A stretch of DNA of 14,725 bases from CAYVUV01 sp964455095 (lineage in GTDB: Bacteria; Desulfobacterota; Binatia; HRBIN30; CADEER01). Positions 12,795-14,725 of this stretch are shown in pieces. The position numbers were made by a program, and so were the translations under genes. Every line of letters begins with the position of its first letter. Position 1 is the stretch's first letter. The notes beneath the pieces are model-generated. The model ran no database searches, was not told where the DNA came from, and saw only the letters and a list, made by a program, of their open reading frames with translations. Location: NCBI GenBank assembly GCA_964455095.1, contig CAYVUV010000010.1:1-14725 (forward strand), in the 5' to 3' direction.

Positions 12795-13547
12795 ATGAGC
12801 GTAGCCGTCGCCCGTTCGGTGCTGGATCAGGTCCAGTCGGGCAGCTTCGAGAACGCCTCGCCGACCGAAGTGCTGGAGTGGGGGATCGACACCTTTGCCC
12901 CGCGCATCGCGCTCTCGGCCAGCTTCGGCTCGCCGGAGGGCATGGTGTTGCTCGACATGATGCACCGCCTGCGGCCGAAGCAGACGCGCGTCTTCACCAT
13001 CGACACCGGCCGCTTGCACCAACAGACCTACGAGCTCATGGATCGCGTGCGCAGTCGCTACGACATCGAAGTGGAAGTCTACTTCCCGCGCGCCGAGGCC
13101 GTCGAGGCCATGGTGCGCGAGCACGGGATGAACCTGTTCTACGACTCCATCGCGAACCGCCAGATGTGCTGCGGCGTGCGCAAGGTCGAGCCGCTGGGGC
13201 GCGCCCTGGCCGAGCTCGACGCCTGGATCACCGGCCTGCGGCCTGATCAGTCGGTGACGCGCGAGGCCGTGCGCGCGGTCGAGATCGACACCGTGCACGG
13301 CGGGCGCATCAAGCTCAACCCGCTGGTGGCGTGGACGCGCGACGAGGTGCTGGCCTACGTGCACGAGCACCACGTGCCGATCAACAAGCTGCACGCGGAG
13401 GGCTATCCGACGGTTGGCTGCTTGCCGTGCACGCGCGCGGTCGAGCCGGGCGAGGACGAGCGCTCCGGGCGCTGGTGGTGGGAATCGCCCGAGACGCGCG
13501 AGTGCGGCATCCACGTCGCCTACGAGGAAAAGGGGTCGGGTATCTGA
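12795..13547 (+). CDS. cysH: Assimilatory adenylylsulfate (APS) reductase
   Basis: The 250-residue enzyme reduces APS to sulfite using thioredoxin in assimilatory sulfate reduction. Cys125-Cys126 (M-C-C-G-V-R-K) and C209-L-P-C212 are the [4Fe-4S] ligands that mark APS reductases and are missing from PAPS reductases. Cys237 in R-E-C-G-I-H is the catalytic residue. The PAPS-reductase fold begins with I-A-L-S-A-S-F-G-S-P-E-G (38-49), the nucleotide pyrophosphate loop, and has T-I-D-T-G-R-L-H-Q-Q-T-Y-E. ATG 12795 follows AGAGGAGCC. No other sulfate assimilation gene (sat, cysI) is in the window. It has a 168-base upstream region in which I see no riboswitch or clear promoter. The bufferin genes start about 116 bases downstream on the same strand. 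Confidence 0.94.
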   Translation: MSVAVARSVLDQVQSGSFENASPTEVLEWGIDTFAPRIALSASFGSPEGMVLLDMMHRLRPKQTRVFTIDTGRLHQQTYELMDRVRSRYDIEVEVYFPRAEAVEAMVREHGMNLFYDSIANRQMCCGVRKVEPLGRALAELDAWITGLRPDQSVTREAVRAVEIDTVHGGRIKLNPLVAWTRDEVLAYVHEHHVPINKLHAEGYPTVGCLPCTRAVEPGEDERSGRWWWESPETRECGIHVAYEEKGSGI

Positions 13548-13550
13548 CCC

Positions 13551-13576
13551 GCGCGCCGCGGTGTTGCCGCGCGCGC
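13551..13576 (+). terminator. GC-rich hairpin after cysH
   Basis: Two 5-bp stem segments separated by a single bulged C, with a TGTTG loop, start four bases after the cysH stop. No T-run follows. It may terminate or dampen read-through into the bufferin genes. Confidence 0.35.
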
Positions 13577-13650
13577 CGGGGAGCAATCGCCGGGCGGTCG
13601 AGCGCGCCGGGCATGGGGCCCGCGCGGTGCGGCCGACCCGTTGCGTGAGA

Positions 13651-13657
13651 AGGAGGG
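13651..13657 (+). promoter_or_regulatory. Strong ribosome-binding site of the bufferin precursor
   Basis: AGGAGGG sits six bases before the GTG at 13664. It supports that GTG as start and suggests high translation of the precursor. Confidence 0.7.
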
Positions 13658-13663
13658 TGAGCC

Positions 13664-13921
13664 GTGAACAGACACGTCAAGGGAGCGTTGGTGGCGGCCG
13701 CGGTGGCCGGGTTGTTCGTCGGTGGCCAGGCCATGGCGGGTGAGACGGGTGCGGCGGCCGAAGGCGCCAAGGTGAAGTGCGACGGCGGCAACGAGTGCAA
13801 GGGCAAGGGCGCCTGCGGCACCGCCACGCACGATTGCGCCGGCAAGAATGCCTGCAAGGGCAAGGGCTGGATCATGACCTCCGCGGCCGACTGCAAGGCC
13901 AAGGGCGGTACCGTCAAGTAG
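13664..13921 (+). CDS. bufA2: Bufferin-type (BufA2-like) Cys-rich precursor peptide
   Basis: The 85-residue precursor has a signal peptide (N-terminal M-N-R-H-V-K, hydrophobic 8-22, cleavage probably after Ala25 in Q-A-M-A). The mature part has six cysteines (39, 45, 51, 58, 64, 77) in a Lys/Gly-rich frame. NECKGKGAC (43-51) is echoed by NACKGKGW (62-69), and a final DCKAKGGTVK follows. This resembles BufA2-type periplasmic bufferins, in which a DUF692 (MNIO) enzyme modifies core cysteines; BufA1-type bufferins carry thiooxazoles and bind copper. The MNIO gene follows 54 bases downstream. It lacks the E-G-K-C-G repeats of HvfA-type peptides and does not match the DUF2282 (BufA1) pattern. Signal peptide, Cys content and the neighbour together make the call good. 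The metal and the modification are inferred. Confidence 0.82.
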   Translation: MNRHVKGALVAAAVAGLFVGGQAMAGETGAAAEGAKVKCDGGNECKGKGACGTATHDCAGKNACKGKGWIMTSAADCKAKGGTVK

Positions 13922-13930
13922 CGACGCTCG

Positions 13931-13958
13931 GGGGCCGGCCGGCGCGCCGACCGGCCCC
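13931..13958 (+). other. Hairpin between bufferin precursor and maturase
   Basis: GGGGCCGG (13931-13938) pairs perfectly with CCGGCCCC (13951-13958). The 12-base loop contains a further palindrome, CGGCGCGCCG. It lies entirely between the precursor stop and the MNIO start. It could stabilise the precursor mRNA or reduce read-through, giving more precursor than enzyme. Confidence 0.55.
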
Positions 13959-13975
13959 GCGTTCGCTCCCCTCCG

Positions 13976-14725
13976 ATGTTTCCCCGGCTCGGTTTTGGTG
14001 TCGGCCTGCGGGTGCCGCACTACAGCCACGTGCTGGAGCACGAGCCGGCGGTCGACTGGTTCGAGATCATCTCGGAGAACTTCATGGTGCCGGGTGGCCG
14101 GCCGCTGCACGTGCTCGAGCGCGTGCGGGCGCGCTACCCGTTGGTGATGCACGGCGTGTCGCTGTCGATCGGCTCGACCGACCCGCTGTCGAGCGATTAC
14201 CTGCGCCAGCTGGCGGCGCTGGCGCGGCGTGTCGAGCCGGCGTGGATCTCCGACCACCTGTGCTGGACGGGCGTCGGCGGCCACAACCTGCACGACCTGT
14301 TGCCGCTGCCGTACACGGAAGAGGCGCTCGCGCACACGATCGAGCGCGTGAAGGTCGTGCAGGACTTCCTCGAGCGCCGCATCGCGATCGAAAACCCGTC
14401 GAGCTACGTCGAGTTCAAGAGCTCGACGATCGGCGAGGCCGAGTTCCTCGCGCGCCTCGCGGAGGGCGCGGACTGCCTGCTGCAGGTCGACGTCAACAAC
14501 GTCTACGTCAGCGCGTTCAACCACGGCTTCGACGCGCGCGCGTGGCTCGCGGCGATCCCGCAGGAGCGCGTCGCGTACTACCACCTCGCCGGGCACACGA
14601 ACCGCGGGACGCACATCATCGACACCCACTCCGACCACGTGATCCCCGAGGTGTGGGCGCTCTACGACTACGCCGTCGAGCTGTCGGGCGGGCGCTCGAC
14701 GCTGCTCGAGTGGGACGAGGACATC
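13976..14725 (+). CDS. bufB: MNIO (DUF692) bufferin maturase, 3' end outside window
   Basis: The first 250 codons are present and still in frame at the edge; family members have about 280-300 residues. It is a DUF692 multinuclear non-heme iron-dependent oxidase with a TIM-barrel fold, cytosolic, which modifies cysteines of RiPP precursors such as bufferins and methanobactins. Family blocks: L-G-F-G-V-G-L-R near the start, D-W-F-E-I-I-S-E-N-F (27-36), M-H-G-V-S-L-S-I-G-S (58-67) with His59, S-D-H (92-94), I-E-N-P-S-S-Y (138-144), D-V-N-N-V (172-176), H-L-A-G-H (203-207) and D-T-H-S-D-H (216-221), ending in L-L-E-W-D. These His, Asp and Glu residues are the expected iron ligands. ATG 13976 has no strong ribosome-binding site, in contrast to the precursor. 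A partner protein (BufC, DUF2063) may lie beyond the window. Confidence 0.93.
   Translation, partial: MFPRLGFGVGLRVPHYSHVLEHEPAVDWFEIISENFMVPGGRPLHVLERVRARYPLVMHGVSLSIGSTDPLSSDYLRQLAALARRVEPAWISDHLCWTGVGGHNLHDLLPLPYTEEALAHTIERVKVVQDFLERRIAIENPSSYVEFKSSTIGEAEFLARLAEGADCLLQVDVNNVYVSAFNHGFDARAWLAAIPQERVAYYHLAGHTNRGTHIIDTHSDHVIPEVWALYDYAVELSGGRSTLLEWDEDI

Noticed and set aside
13664..13921. HvfA-type or DUF2282 (BufA1) precursor
   Set aside because: No E-G-K-C-G repeats and the cysteine pattern differs from DUF2282. The CKGKG pattern fits BufA2 better.
13520..14638. Minus-strand frame of 372 codons over the bufferin genes
   Set aside because: Antisense to the precursor and MNIO, both of which have strong family evidence.

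Overview
This is a GC-rich bacterial chromosomal window with Shine-Dalgarno-led genes and no rRNA, tRNA or CRISPR array that I can see. The taxon is an inference. Three things together resemble deltaproteobacterial or Binatota-type environmental genomes: a secreted protein with paired EF-hand (dockerin-like) repeats and a Thr/Ala linker, a thiolase-like/DUF35 pair, and dispersed palindromic repeats between genes. The Mpl ligase implies a diaminopimelate-type (Gram-negative style) peptidoglycan.

Layout. 1-1584 (minus): a small anchored or secreted protein cut by the window edge, a GrpB-family protein and a DUF1801 protein. 1750-1911 (plus): a 53-residue Cys-rich zinc-ribbon protein. 1915-3222: an EF-hand secreted protein bracketed by two copies of a palindromic element. 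The second copy supplies the last codons and stop of the next gene. 3182-6037 (minus): a compact operon of thiolase-like protein, DUF35 zinc-ribbon/OB protein and HI0933-type flavoprotein. 6108-6262 and 7144-7223 hold two further dispersed inverted repeats around a membrane protein with an embedded GspG-like domain. 7248-8466: a small helical protein divergent from an unusual ferredoxin/zinc-ribbon/helical fusion. 8467-8883 (minus): a secreted protein with an eight-residue Gly/Pro/Ala repeat. 9128-12626 (plus): a translationally coupled murein-recycling operon of ldcA, a serine hydrolase and mpl. 12795-13547: an APS reductase (cysH). 13664-14725: a bufferin-type precursor followed by its MNIO (DUF692) maturase, the latter running off the window.

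How the genes work together. LdcA trims the tetrapeptide from recycled muropeptides to a tripeptide and Mpl ligates that tripeptide to UDP-MurNAc. The serine hydrolase between them has no signal peptide, so it probably acts in the same cytosolic pathway. The thiolase-like protein has lost the usual thiolase active-site residues and sits beside a DUF35 protein, as in Ltp2/ChsH2-type aldolase complexes. The bufferin precursor and MNIO form the best candidate for a specialised system: a secreted Cys-rich peptide, modified on its cysteines and probably binding copper or another metal. A GC-rich hairpin separates precursor from maturase.
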